Shown: positions 10,633 through 23,600, counted from the stretch's first letter. The stretch: 64,000 bases of DNA from Panagrolaimus kolymaensis (GCA_028622995.1 JAJQJQ010000027.1:2914001-2978000), one strand, 5' to 3'. Numbers and translations: made by a program. Notes: generated by a model not told the origin, from the letters alone.

Positions 10633-11979
10633 TTTTTTATTTCCCTAGAAAACTCGACTGAACTGGGCTAGAAAAAAAAATCTAAACTAAAATGTTTTTC
10701 ACTTTTTTTGCTTGGGTTTTCTTTTTCTTTGGATGCTTGTTAGTTGGTAAGCCGTTGAAAAGGTGCAGCTTTTTTATCGCACATTTTAAAGCCACCGATC
10801 TTTGCTGCTGCAACAATTTCTCTCGTTTTTAGCAAAGGTTATTTTGCAGGTTTTTGTTGTTCGTTTATTTTTGTTTGTTTTTCTGACTTTCATCACCACG
10901 CTAGCGTCAATAATACATATGTGTGAAGTGCGCCGTCAATGATCTTCGCTCTTTTTTATATTTGTTACTCGTCTTAAACAAAAAATTAAATGTTACAAGC
11001 AAAAACGTAATTTATAAAACACCATAAAATAATTATTTGATACCAAAAAGATTTTTATGGAAAAACTGATAATAAATAAAACAAAAAATAAATATTATGA
11101 ATTGATTTCTGGTTTTGCTTTCATTAACCATAGTTATTTTAAATTACATAAAAGTGCATTCGCTCGTTCCACCGAGAAACCATTCAGTTTACTAAGAAAA
11201 TTAGTGACATCGTAAAAAACCAATTTCAGATTTATTAAGAATAGTTAATGAAACAACAAATAAATAATAATAAACAATGAAAGAAAGATTTCTCTTAGGA
11301 TTAATTAATTATATCTACCTAAATATTTACAAACTAATTTAGCCTTTGAAAAGTAGGTGGCGAAAAAGGACGCTTCACCTTTGTTTTTTTAAATCTGACA
11401 TTTGCATTAACTTTTTTCTTCTTCTAAACAGTTGATCTTTTGGTACTTTTTATTAGAAAAAATTTTATTTTATTCTTTTCTTCTGAAGCAAGTTTGTTGG
11501 GCAAGAGTATAATTTCCATGTTGTAGCCCACTTAAACCAAAAAAATTTTAAATACCGAAAGTGTCGTCGTCACGCTACGACATTATTAAGCACCAAACTT
11601 CTAACAAATTCATGGCTTGCTTCGGACACCATTTTTCTTGTTTAATTAAATTATAGCTTTATTCTTTTTTGATTCTTTCTTCTTTTTTTGCCAAAAAAAA
11701 AACCTTGCATTTCAGTTCTTTGACCAGTTAATCTTTTGGAGCTTTTTTACTCTCCGATAATTTACTTTTTTAAATAATAGCCTATAAAAAAGTGCTAATT
11801 TAAATTAAATTTTTACTTCTATTCAATCATGTGTTTTGTTAGGTAAAATAAAAAAAGTGCTTTTAAAAGGCATTAAATTTATTAAATCATGTTTGTTGGT
11901 AGAATATTTTTTTGCTCAAAAAATTTATTTTAGAGTAATTTTAGTTTTTAGAATTTTATAATCTCTTTTTGTAAAAAAA
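10633..11979. other. Intergenic, about 1.3 kb between divergent genes
   Basis: Upstream sequence shared by the minus-strand GST and the plus-strand Sre-like receptor. A 52-codon ATG frame at 11057-11215 has no recognisable features and is not called. No tRNA-like or repeat structure is seen. Confidence 0.4.
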
Positions 11980-13704
11980 ATGGATCCTACATGGCTATTT
12001 ATTTTGACGATGACTACAACAGGTTTAAATATCCTATTTTTACCAAAAGCTCTCATAATTTTTATTAAATTAAAACCTAAAGCTCATTGTCATTATTGGT
12101 AAGTTTCTAAATTTTATTGAGATGTCACCAAAATTTAACAACACTCTGTAATTTTTGAAATTCATTCCACGAAATTTTTCTCTTTTATTATTTTCTCTAT
12201 TTTTTACTTTTTTGGATTATTGTATTTCTAAAAAGCTTTTAAAGTTTATAAATTTTTCGTTTTAGGGCTTAATTAATTTTTTGATACAAAAAATTAGAAA
12301 ATCTTAACTTTTTTATGATTCCATTTTTTGAAATTAAAAAATAAGTTTTTTTAATAAAAAAATAGACAAAATTAAAAAGTTTATTTCTTTTTCCACTGCT
12401 CTTAGATCTTTAACCTTTGAAATATACTATATTTTTAGGCAAATATTTTTACAAATCCACTTTTGTTTAATTGGATTTATAATATCTAATTTTGTTTTGG
12501 GTATTTGTTGTATTTTTGACTACAATAAAAATGGAATTGTAGTTTTAACATTTAAAGTATTTAATATTATTGGAACTTTAACCCAGCAATCCATGTCCGC
12601 ATTATTTTTATTGTTATTTGTTGAAAGAGTTTTTGCAACATTGAAAAGGGATTTTTATGAAAAAATTAAAAATTTATATTTGATTTATATTGGTTCAGGA
12701 TTTTGTTGGCTTTTTGGAATTTGGAATGTTTTAGCTTGGAATATTTGTGAGTCTCGAGAGAAGCAAACGCGGTTTTTAAAAATAGTTAAATTTATAGGGT
12801 ACGATGGAGATTTAATGGGAAAAGTTGCATATATAGTTGATCTTTTAACTGTAATTGTAAGTCTAAAATATTTTGAATATTTTCTTTTTTATTTTTTCAC
12901 CAAAGTTTTGACGGTATTTTTTTTATTAAAATTATTATTAATCTCAACAATGTTTTTTTAGAGTGCATTAATTTTATGGAGAATTAATCATAATTTAAAA
13001 AAAATTCATTCAATTTCTCAAATTGTGCTAACAAATAGATATCAAGTAAGTTCGGTTTTAAACAAGCTATCTTTTTTCCTTGAAAAATGTCAAACATAAT
13101 GGAACGATTAATGGTGGAAAATCTTAATTTTTCTAAAATTCTTTTTTTAAATATTTTAGCAATGGGACATTTTTCTTTTTTTTAACAAATATAAATGAAG
13201 ATAAGAAGAAAAATGCTAATTCTTTAAAGGAATATTTCTTCTCTTCTTTTTTATTCCAATTCCCCACTTTTGGTTCTCTTATTTTCAAATATATATATAT
13301 TTTTTTAGATTCACGAAAATATTCGAATGCTCAAATATGCTCTACCTTTTCTCATTATTGGGACAGTTGCCATCATATTTGGTGGGGTTGTTTCACATTG
13401 GGGAAGTCCCGATGATAAAACCGCAGGACTCTATTATTTTTGGGTAAGTAAACCTAAATTTAAAAAACTCTATTTTTAACTATTTTTTCTACAGTTAATT
13501 AATATTTGGATTCCATTCGTTCTTGGTTACGAAGTTGTTAATGAATTACTTTCACAAAGCACAAAATTTAACGAATTCAAACAAATGTGGCAGGCCCGGT
13601 ATCAAAATAATACTAAAATTACTGCAGTCACCAATAATTTTAATATCCACGAGGATAATATTGACCATCATTTTCTTCAACTTAAAAATATATGGAAAAG
13701 TTAA
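11980..13704 (+). CDS. Sre-like serpentine (7TM) chemoreceptor
   Basis: Complete receptor of 321 residues. Exons are 11980-12098, 12439-12856, 12962-13045, 13309-13443 and 13495-13704; all phases close (966 nt). The N-terminal TM1 reads TWLFILTMTTTGLNILF. TM2 spans the first intron. TM3 has LLLFVERVFATLKRDFYE, matching the E-R-x-x-A-T pattern of Sre/Srb/Srab receptors. After TM5, the segment IVLTNRYQ, spliced to IHENIRMLKY, matches the characteristic L-(S/T)-x-R-Y-Q-x-x-E-N-I-R motif of that group. TM6 and TM7 follow (FLIIGTVAIIFGG; LINIWIPFVLGYEVV), with a polar tail. Expected in chemosensory cilia, by family. The assignment to class E rather than Srab is moderately sure. Confidence 0.8.
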
Positions 13705-14251
13705 AATAGATAAATAAATATACTTTTTAAAAAACAATTTTCTTTTAATTTTATAAAAAGCAATAAATTTAGATTTTGGTAGAGTTTTTTTTTCGTGAAA
13801 TTATTGAAGTTCAGTAAATAGAAGCAATACACCGAATAATTTTATAATCTCTAATCTACATAACCATGGTTCACTTTTTTGTCGACGGCCATGTTTAAAG
13901 AACACAGAAATATGTATAACCAACCTCCGCAAAAAATTTTGAGCTACAAATTTTATGTTTCATTCAACTTTTTTATGTTTTTTTTCACAACTTTTCATTC
14001 AAAAATTTTTTTTCTTCATATTTTTGCAGGACATTCTTATAATCCGATTAAAAAATACTTTATTAAACTGTACATTTGATCCATGAATCGGGAAATGATA
14101 TTTTTTCATTCATAAATTTGGAGATTTTTAAAATCAAAAAAAATTAAGCGTTTTTTGATGTTGGAAAATACATGCTTATGATGCTTGGATTAAAAAGTCA
14201 AACAAAAAATATTATAATTTACATATTTTTTTGCATAATATTCTAAAAATG
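13705..14251. other. Intergenic upstream of double-CAP gene 1
   Basis: A+T-rich. The part from about 14068 onward (CATTTGATCCATGAATCGGG) has a diverged counterpart at about 40430 upstream of the second CAP gene. Apparent short frames are low-complexity. Confidence 0.4.
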
Positions 14252-14321
14252 ATAACAATATAAAAGCAAACGATAAACTTCAAACCCACACAAAAAAATT
14301 GAATTTAATCGTTCAACAAAC
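14252..14321 (+). promoter_or_regulatory. Conserved proximal promoter of CAP gene 1
   Basis: AATATAAAAG (about 14258) followed by TTCAAACCCACACA (about 14279) and then the ATG at 14322. The same order and near-identical words occur before the second CAP gene (40576-40635) although most flanking sequence has diverged. The first block looks like a TATA box; the role of the CAAACCCACACA word is unknown. Confidence 0.5.
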
Positions 14322-17056
14322 ATGCAAACCAACAACATTTTGATTGTTGGGCTTTTTGCTTTATTCTGTTCTTCATCCGTTTTTGGAGCTGAAGATTGTT
14401 CATTATGGCCAACTGAAACGGCACCCGTATTTCCTACAACCATGACCAAGGAACTTTGTGGTGATGGAACAATTGATACTGGAGCAGAATGGGGCAATTA
14501 TGAACGAAATTTAGCTTTAAATTCCCATAATTATTATCGTGGACAATTGGCTCATGGATGTTCACAATTACCTGATGGAGGTTATGCGCCACCAGCAAGA
14601 AATATGAAAAAACTTGTAAGGGAATTAAAAACTAAAATAGGTATGTTTGAAGAAGAAAAAAAAGATTGGATTTTAGACTTATAATTGTTCCATGGAAAAA
14701 ATAGCCAAAATATGGTCAGATAAATGCATATGGGAGCATTCACCCGGTTCACATCGAGATAATGCTGGAGAAAATATGTATATGGTTTGGAACCCTAGTG
14801 ATAATCCGGATAAAACAAGTAAGTTTCCTTTATTTTCTTTTTCGGAATTCATTTAATCTTGTAATCGCAATGTTTAAAAAAAAGTCGATATCGTAGCAAC
14901 AACAAAAAAAACATTACAAAAATTTAAATCTTTTTACATATAAATTTTTATAGTTTCATCATTTTGGCAACAAGCACAAAGTTGGTGGGCTGAATTAATT
15001 AAATATGGAGGCGGCATAAATGCAACTAACACAGATATTAATAGCTCTGCCGTAGGGCATTGGGATCAAATGGCTTGGGCCAAAACATATAGTGTAGGAT
15101 GTTCTGTAACTAAATGTGCTAATGGAACAGGATGGAAATGGATTGGAGTATGCAATTATTGGCCTACTCGAAATGGAGATGGTCCAGGTGCTTATGATAT
15201 TGGAACTCATTGTAAAAGCAATGAAGATTGCACACTTCCACTTTGGCGGACTTGTGACACGGAATTAGGTTTATGCGAACCTTCGCCACCCGAAAATGAA
15301 CCAACTTTTCCATGTAATGGAGAAAATACAGGTGTTCAATTTCAAGATAATATGCGAAAGTTTGCTGAAAACAAAATTAATGAACTTCGATCGGAATTAG
15401 CAAATGGCAAAACAGTAAAAAGTGATGGAACTTTTGCTCCTAAAGCTGTAAATATGCCTAAAGTTGTAAGTTGATTTGCGTGAAGAAAAAATAATGGAAA
15501 TTTTGTATGATAATGCTCAGAAATTAGACTAATGTGCCAGAAAAAAAGCCTAGAGTCCTATATTTTTGATTTTTTCAAAAAAGCTCCAAATTGCAAGAAA
15601 CCTTCAAGACTGAAAAAATTAATTTACTTTAATTTGTTTTTTAGATTTACGACTGCACTTTGGAAAAAATAGCTCAAAATAAAAGTGAAAGTTGTCCACA
15701 ATTTAAGTATCTCTTAAATTCAGATGATGAAACTGTCTTCCAAGAACTTAATCGAGATAGAGAAGAACTGCCTGGTTTGATTTTTATCTTCCAAAATATG
15801 TATGCAAAAATAAACCTTTCAACTTTTTATTTTTAGATAAATACATTCCATTAGCTTTTGATACATGGTGGTCTGAATTTAAAGCCGATAATGCAAGCAT
15901 AAATATTACTTCTGCATCAACAAAATATAGTTCATGGAATTATCGAAATTGGGCTCAACTTGCTTCATCCAAAACTATTTCAATTGGATGTGGATATTCA
16001 GTTTGCATGAATCAATATCAGCAATCCATGCATACCGTAGTTTGTAAATATTATCAAAATGTTACTAAAAACGCAGAATTATACACAGTTGGAAATCCAT
16101 GCGCTCAAGATTCTGAATGCACTCTTCCTGGGTATAGCTTCTGCGATGTATCTTTGGGACTTTGTAGTTCAACAGAAGTTTTGCCAGAAGTACCCACAAC
16201 AACGACAACTACTTTGAAGCCTGAAACTACTACTACTACAGTTAAAGTACCAGAGGCAACAACAATTTTACCAACGGAAAAAACTACTGAAATTGGTAAT
16301 ACTGAAAAATCAACAACTTCTCAACCCGCAAATGGAGGAGCTTCAACAACAGTAAAACCTGAAGCCCCAACTTCTTCTCAAGCATCTATGACCTCAACAC
16401 GTTGCCCCGATAGCACACCAGGCACTCCATCACCTTGTCAACTTCCTGAAGAAACCACCTCCTCAGCCACTGATGCTCCATGGCCATCCACAACTCCAAA
16501 ATGTAATTGTTATTGTAAACCTCCAAAAACTACAACCATGCCCTTTTAAAATTTTATAATTTTAGTATAAAACTTTTACTCGAATAAAGCAAATACTTGT
16601 TAAAAAAATTACCTAATAACCAATTTTTTTAAAGAAGCATATTCGGATTACAAAAAAAAAACATTTTCGTGGATCGCCCTAAATCTCAAGTTTTTATATT
16701 GTGGGAAAAATAATTTTATAAACCAAATTCAAAATGCAGCTTTTTAAAGATAATTACTAGTAATAATTATTTTAGATCCAACTACTGCAAATCCAGCATG
16801 TCCACCTGAAGGAGGAACATGGTCAGAATGGAGTGCACCAACATGCAATGATACATGCGGATTATGCGGGATTGAAATTCAAACTCGAGAATGTATTTCT
16901 GAATCATCAGGAGGATGTTCATGCATTGGTGAAGCCATTAAATATGGAACTATTCGTTGTGGAGATGCAATTTGCTCGTTCCCTAGGCCATCTTGCTGTA
17001 GTGCTTATGCTAAACGTGCCATGTCGGGTGGAACAATTAAATGTATACCAATTTAG
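14322..17056 (+). CDS. Secreted double-CAP (SCP/TAPS) protein with Thr-rich stalk and TSP1-like end, gene 1
   Basis: Exons are 14322-14615, 14677-14818, 14954-15465, 15645-15774, 15837-16502 and 16776-17056, giving 2,025 nt or 674 residues. A signal peptide (ILIVGLFALFCSSSVFG) leads into a first CAP domain with LNSHNYYRGQLAHG, DNAGENMY, a W-x-E segment and GHWDQMAW. The four classical CAP residues (His, Glu, Glu, His) are all present, followed by the Cys-rich hinge HCKSNEDCTLPLWRTC. A second CAP-like domain (from about residue 250) ends with CAQDSECTLPGYSFC but lacks both histidines. A Thr-rich, probably O-glycosylated stalk follows. The last exon has TWSEWSAPTCNDTCGLCG, a thrombospondin-type-1-like motif, and CCSAYAKRAMSGGTIKC. 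If the last intron is retained, the frame ends at TAA 16547-16549 after CNCYCKPPKTTTMPF, giving a shorter form. Secreted by prediction. CAP proteins of parasitic nematodes often act at the host interface; lifestyle here is unknown. Confidence 0.85.
16550..16775 (+). other. Possible internal 3' end of CAP gene 1 (alternative poly(A) region)
   Basis: Within the last intron, GAATAAAGCAAATACTTGTT (about 16580) closely matches GAATAAAGCAAGCACTTGTT after the final stop (about 17159). Two similar poly(A)-signal regions follow two possible stops (16549 and 17056). This suggests either alternative last exons or a local duplication of the 3' end. Confidence 0.45.
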
Positions 17057-17264
17057 AAAACTTTTTTCTAATGTTTTTTAAAATATAAATTCCATGGCTA
17101 TTATACACCAAAAATTACTAATATATGCCATTTCAAAAATTTATTTTTGTCTTTAATTTGAATAAAGCAAGCACTTGTTGATAAAAAAGTTTTCTCACCA
17201 TTTATTTTTTTAAACATACAAAAGTATTATTGTCACTTTTAATATTTAATAATTATGTGTACCT

Positions 17265-17610
17265 TAATAGTTTTTGCATGATTTTTTGATTAATGAGTTT
17301 TTCTTAACTTTTTTGTTGCACTTTTGTCCAATATTTCATTTTCTTAGTGCAAAAGTAAAGACGATGACAATTGATTTACTTCTTGTCAATCACTTGATTT
17401 TTTTTGATTGATATATCATTTTGCTGTCTTAATTAAAAAAATAAAATTAATTAACACAATAAAAAGTTACTTTTTCATCGAAATATTTTTTCGCAACTTC
17501 TGTGTACTTTTATAATTAATTATTGTATCTATATTTTTTGGTAACACAAAAACTGAATTAATTACCCTGCACTTCGTTCGCTACCATATATTTGTAAATT
17601 TAAATATAAA
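17265..17610. repeat. Diverged direct repeat, copy 1
   Basis: Collinear with 18378-18720. Shared words in order include TTAATAGTTTTT, TTTTTCTTAACTTTTTT, GTTGCACTTT, TGTCAATCA, AATAAAATTAATT and CTACCATATAT (TTACCATATAT in copy 2). Differences are spread throughout, so the duplication is old. Confidence 0.55.
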
Positions 17611-18377
17611 AACTCAAATAGAACTCCTAAATTTTTTAGTCTTTTCTCATTTTTTTAAATTTTTTCATTTTTCGAAGTATTTTAAAATTAAAAAAGCTAT
17701 TAAATTATTTAAAAGTGTTGATGGATTTCTATAGAGTTTTCCGGTCGTTTTACGATTTTGGTTTAATCGAAAGCTCTGCTTTCAAACAAAAAACCTCGGA
17801 TTCTATTTAATTTTTTTTTTGCAAAATTGGAGAGTTTTCACTAATTTCAACATTTTTTAAATTTTTTTGACTCATATTTGTATTAGCTTGAGAATCATGT
17901 TGAGTTCTAGCCCATGAATCGGGAATACATGTTTGAAAAGTACCGAGCTATTGTAAAAAATATAACAAAAACTGATAAACACATATCTAAAAGCTTTCTG
18001 TTTTTATAAAAACGTTTAAAAATCTGTAAAACAAAATAATTTTTATTGAGCGCGTGATTATGTCGACCGATTTTTTTGAAGATTAGCCATATTTTTTGAA
18101 ATCTTTCTGAAATTTCGAAAGAACTTTTTTTGTTGAATAAAAACGCTGTTTTGCAATAAATTACGGTATCTCCCTTTGAAAAAAAAAGTCTTTTAAAAAA
18201 TGCATTGATCTAACTGGAAAAAAGAAAGTTTATGAGAAAAAAAATTTCCTTTGTAAAAAAACTTTAAAACTATCAATTTTTTCTGAGAGATAAAATATAC
18301 TAAAGTCCATAAGTTGCAAACATATAAAACAGAGGTGTTTTAATCTCAATTTTTTTTATGATTAATTATGGTTTTCT

Positions 18378-18720
18378 TAATAGTTTTTTTTATGATTGCT
18401 TTTGATTTATGGATTTTTTCTTAACTTTTTTTTGTTGCACTTTATTTTTGTGAACGCATATTTCTTTTTCCTTGTGATTTATTTTATGTCAATCATTTTT
18501 TCTTTTTGATTTTTTGATTGATTTACAGTTTTTTACTGAAAATAATGAGAAAATAAAATTAATTGACATCTAAAAGTGTTACTTTTTTATCGAAACATTT
18601 TCGCAACATGTGAATTGTTTAATTAACTATTTATTTTTTATTTTCCGTTCTTCGAAGAAAAAAACTTAATAAATTACTATGTCCTTTCGTTACCATATAT
18701 ATTTTTATGGTATTTAAAGT
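18378..18720. repeat. Diverged direct repeat, copy 2
   Basis: Second copy of the block at 17265-17610. It lies just upstream of the sulfotransferase-like gene, ending about 140 bp before its ATG, and may act as its promoter. The first copy has no gene directly after it. Confidence 0.55.
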
Positions 18721-18862
18721 AAAAAAACAAGTTTTCGAAGAAAAAAAGAAGGATGTCACAAGCCACGATTAACAAATGGTTTTATTTCTACAAAAAAATT
18801 TAGTATTTAAAGGAAATTTACTGTATAAATTTATAACAGTTTTTTGTTAAATAAAAAAAATT

Positions 18863-20530
18863 ATGGCATCTGGTACTCCATGGAATGAATATTATTCGTT
18901 TGGAAAAATATTATTTTATGTATTTTTTTGGAATTTATTTGAAAATATTAAAATAATTTGGAGATTTTTTAATAGAACACTTGAAATACCTTTAAATCAT
19001 GCAAGACTTGAAAAAATTATTCTTAAACATAATCGTTGGGATATCGCGAGAAGGGAAGATTTTGTTACTCTCGACGAAGGATTTATTTCTTTTGAAACTT
19101 TGAAATCTCCCGAATGGACTGTTTATTCGTTGGATAAGGTTTGTTTGGAATTTTTCTAAATTTGCAAAGCTCAATAAAAAGCAAAGAAAATAATCAGTCT
19201 CTCGAATTCTTGGCGAAAAAATTTTTTGATCAAAAAGGTTTAAGAATAAAAATTTAGCTGAAAGTTTGCTAATTTTTTTCCTTTTTTTGCCTTGAGACTC
19301 AAAAAAAACTTTATTATTTTAAATAAACTAAATTAATTTTAAATTCTATTAAATTTCAGGATGGCGCAACCTTTGTTGAACTTCCAAATACTTTATCACA
19401 TTACACCATCGATAAATATCCATTTATTCATACTCCAATTTATGGGGAAGCTATTCGAGTTGCTCATCTCAATTTAGATGGATATATTTTGTTATGCGAA
19501 GAACTTGAAATGGACAATAATAATAAACCTCCAAAAACTTTATATTTTTCTAATACAGCTCGATGTGGAAGCACTTTATTTGGAGCAATGCTTCAACATG
19601 ATGGATATTCCACAGTCATCGCTGAACATCATTCGATTACTCATTTATCTGTGGGTTTAAAAAATGATTATTGGAATGAAAAAGTAAGTGGATTTTACTT
19701 TAAATATGTATATTTCAGAAGGAATATAATGAGTTATTCCTATTTTCTATTTCGTTGTGAAAATAATTTTTCCTTCTTTTTTAGGAAATAAATTGCCTTC
19801 TCCCAGCCACAATTAAATATCTTCGAAAAGGAATCCCCTCAACTCATTTATTTGTATATAAATGCAGTTCGCCTGAAATCAATCTCGTTCCATACCTTAC
19901 TCAACATTTTCCAGAAATGAAACATATTTTTATGTTTCGTAAAAAAGGTTTAAATTCTGTGGATCGTATGTGTGTTCCAGATACCGAAAGTGCATTATTT
20001 GCTTGCAGCCTTTTTAATTTCTCATATTCTTTGGGTGCTATGTTTTCATATCGAGATGGATATGAAGGAAATTTATTTCGTGAATTAAAACCTAAAACTA
20101 TTAAAGAAATGGCTATGATACTTTATGGAGCTCCATATTTAACTTATAAACAAAATATTAAAGCTTATAATTTTCCTATTGTATGGTATAATGAATTATT
20201 AAATTCACCTAAAACTATTCTTTCACCAATTTTTGAAAAGGTAAGCAACATGTTTTTTGTCTTGGCACGAATTTTTTCTTTTGCCTTGGAACGAAAATTA
20301 TTAATTTTACCTTCTTTTTTTAGCTCGATATCCCCCAAACATGTATTCCGGATGCATTGGCTCGAACTCAACATGATTCTCAAGCAAATACAAATATGAG
20401 TCAAAAGAATTTAAAAAATGTTGAAATTAGTGAAATGACCCATGAAATTATGAAAAATCTCAAATTTTATGCACATAAATTTCAAATGGAACCGGAGGTT
20501 GCTGGATTAGAAAGCAGAGCTGTTGGTTAA
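18863..20530 (+). CDS. Sulfotransferase-like P-loop protein
   Basis: Exons are 18863-19138, 19360-19683, 19785-20240 and 20324-20530, giving 1,263 nt or 420 residues with closed phases. Near residue 170 the stretch TLYFSNTARCGSTLFGAM matches the R-x-G-S-T P-loop that binds the 5'-phosphosulfate of PAPS in sulfotransferases. Near residue 280, KHIFMFRKKGLNSVDRM has the Arg and Ser placing of the 3'-phosphate-binding motif. A hydrophobic segment near the N-terminus (ILFYVFFWNLF) could be a signal anchor, which would place the enzyme in the Golgi as a type II membrane protein. The donor substrate would be PAPS; the acceptor cannot be told. A poly(A) signal AATAAAG lies near 20609. It could instead be a non-catalytic relative, since only the P-loop is firmly recognised. 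Confidence 0.7.
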
Positions 20531-20689
20531 ATGAAACCCGAAAATCCATCAAAAAATTAACTCAAATTTCTGTTAAATAATTTATTTAAATTTTTGTTTA
20601 AGTCGTATTTAATAAAGTTTAAAATAAAAAAGTTTTATAAAATACAAAAAATAAAATTCAAACAATTTATTATAATTTTTAATACTTAT

Positions 20690-23600
20690 TTATTGATTAA
20701 AATCTTGTTTTTTAATTAGTTGGAAATATTTTCCTTTTTTAATAATTAATTCTTGATGAGTGCCAAATTCTTGAATTCTTCCATTTTCAATATATAAAAT
20801 GCAATCACTATTTTGAATTGAACTTAATCGATGGGCAATTGTGATACATGTTCTTCCTTCCCTTGCTTTATCGAGAGCTTCTTGAACGGCTCGCTCTGAT
20901 TCCGAATCCAATGCTGAAGTGGCTTCATCCAATAATAATATTTTTGGATTACGAATTAATGCTCGAGCTATTGCAATTCGTTGCTATAAAAAAAATATAA
21001 TTATTGACTCTATTCGTTCTTAATGGGATAAAGTTTTTTTATTGCTTGAAAAGTGAACCAAAAATTATTATATTCTTTTCTAAGAATTTAGCCTATTGTA
21101 AACGACAAAATGCAACTTTTTTCGCCGCCTTAAGTACTGTATTTATTTTTCGTTAAAAAGATATGGAATTTTTTTCGAATTGCGATTGATAGCTATTTTC
21201 TAATCGTTTCATTTCTAATGCTTAATTTTGCACTAAAGTAAAAAAGATAAACAAAAACTATGGCGTAAACTCAATTCTTACTGTAAGTGTTTCAAAGCAA
21301 AAATAAATCAGGAAACGAAAAAAGTGCACAGAAGTATCAGGTTTGAGTTTTTTGCATAGAATACTATAATTTTTTACATATTTACAAGCTCAGAAGGGTC
21401 TATTGGTGATAAACAGTGGTATTTATAAAAAAAGAATACACAAACCTTTTGACCCCCACTTATTTGTGTTCCTTTTTCGCCAACTTCTGTTTCAATTCCA
21501 GCTGGAAGTCCATAAACAAAATTTTTTGCATTTGAAATTTCTAAAACTTTTTCTATTTCTTTTTCAGTTATTTCATTTTTATTATTTAATCCAAAACATA
21601 TATTTTCTTTAATGGTTCCTGAAAATAATCGGGGTTCTTGTCCAACTAAAGCCATTTGAGTTCTTAAATAATCTAAAGAAATTTGTCTTAAATCCATTCC
21701 ATCAATTTTAATATTTCCTGCAGAAATATCATAAAATCTTTCCAATAATGAAATAATCGTAGATTTTCCAGTTCCACTTGTTCCAACTAAAGCTATGGTT
21801 TTTCCAGACTGAATATTAAAATTTAAATTTTTCATTATTGGTTGATTGGATTTTTGAGGATATGAAAATGAAACATTTTCAAAGCTAATATTTCCATGGA
21901 TACTTTTTGGTTTTCCACCAACACTGGAATCTCCAGTTTTAGATTTATAAAAAATCATAGAAAAAAGTAATTTTGCCGCGGAATTGGCTTTAATTATCTC
22001 TGGAACAAATGACGCAGAATTGGTGACTGAAAATGCCATCATTAACATGCTAATCACGGCTCTGAAAAAATATATGTACATATGCATGTTTTTAATAAAG
22101 TTTCGATTTTGGATTTTCGAATTAGAGTTTAATGTTCCAGATAACTAATTAAATTGATACAAATCAAATCGATGTGGTGCAAAAAAAAACCAAAATAAGA
22201 AAGTTCGAATCAAATCATTATTTTATACTTTTTTGCTTTAAATTTAGAACAATAAAAATAAAGCGAAAAATACATTTTAAACACAAAAATTTGAATTTTT
22301 TTCAGACATTTTTTAATAATTGTAAAATGACTTCGATTAATGTTTGAATTTTTATTTTTGTAGATTTGGTAAGACGCGAGTCATTACTAAAATACGTTCC
22401 AGGGATATGTTTGCCATTGAAAATATCTTAAATATGTGCTGATCCATGTAGAAAATCTCGACATGAAACTGCGTGCTTTTTAGCTATTTTCAATGGCAAA
22501 CATGTCCCTGGCACGCTTTTTTAGTAACAACCTTTGATCTCCCGGGAATACATAATTCAAAAATTTCTGCCCATCGTGAGTTTTTTATATAAGTTTTTAA
22601 TTCAATTCTTTCGATTAACTTACTGAAAAATATCTGCTTTCGATTTAATTCCTTGACTAATAATATATATTCCTAATCCATAACAAGCAGCATACATAAA
22701 AGGTTCCACGCTCATTAATAAACAATTATTTGCTGATTCCAAAAAACACTTGATTTTAATAATTTTTAATTGATTTTTCAGTGCTTTTAAATATTGATTA
22801 TTAAAATGATTTTCAAGAGTTAAAAGTTGAATAGTTTTAACATTTTCGATTATTTCTATTGCAGTTCTTCCTGCTTCATCTTCCTTTGCAATTTTCATAT
22901 TAATTTTCATTATTTTATAACTTAAAAATATTTCCATGAAACCCACTGAAAATAGCAAAATTGACCCCAAAACTGCTATTTGCCATGAATAAATAAATGA
23001 TACGGTCATGGAAGCGATAATCGTCATGCAACTATAAGTTATTGCCAGCATTCGACTATCCACCACAGATTTAATATTTGGTGCATCGGTAGCTAATCGA
23101 GTAATTAATTTTCCGGGAGTATTAGCCAAATTATCAAAAAAGCTTCCATCTTGAAAGAGAATATTTCTAAATGCAGCAACACGAAATTTAACGATTAAAT
23201 TTTCAGAGGAATGTGCAAAACAAATTCTCTAAAATAACACTTGATTAATTTTTTCGTGTCAGGACAATTTTAAATAAAATTTACCCCTGCAATTTGAAGC
23301 AACCAATTTCCTATTCCAATTCCAAAAAACATTCCAACAGCTTTAACACATTTAATTACCATTAAATTTGGATCAGAATGCAATAAAGTAAAAGCTTTAA
23401 ATACATATGTATTGGCTATACTTGAAGCGGGTAATTGTAATCCTCGAAGTAAAGCAAAAATGGTTCCAAATATTATCCATCGATATTGACCTTTCTATAA
23501 AAAAACCACCAACATTTTTACAACCATAAAAATTTTTTTGGTGCAAAAAAAAAATAGAAATTAAATTTTGACTCACTGCATTTTTATAAATCGTTGAAAT

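Larger units (their letters stand above)
17057..18862. other. Intergenic, 1.8 kb, holding a diverged direct duplication
   Basis: No gene is recognised. It contains the poly(A) region of CAP gene 1 and two related A+T-rich blocks about 1.1 kb apart (given separately). Confidence 0.45.

Noticed and set aside
11057..11215. 52-codon ATG frame
   Set aside because: No signal peptide, motif, paralogue or splice evidence. A frame of this length is unremarkable here.
13879..14079. 66-codon frame upstream of CAP gene 1
   Set aside because: Phe/Lys-rich composition typical of the A+T background. It lies where the flanks of the two CAP genes have diverged.
22202..22215. AAGTTCGAATCAAA, resembling a tRNA B box
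   Set aside because: No matching A box, acceptor stem or cloverleaf around it. It lies in an ABCB intron.
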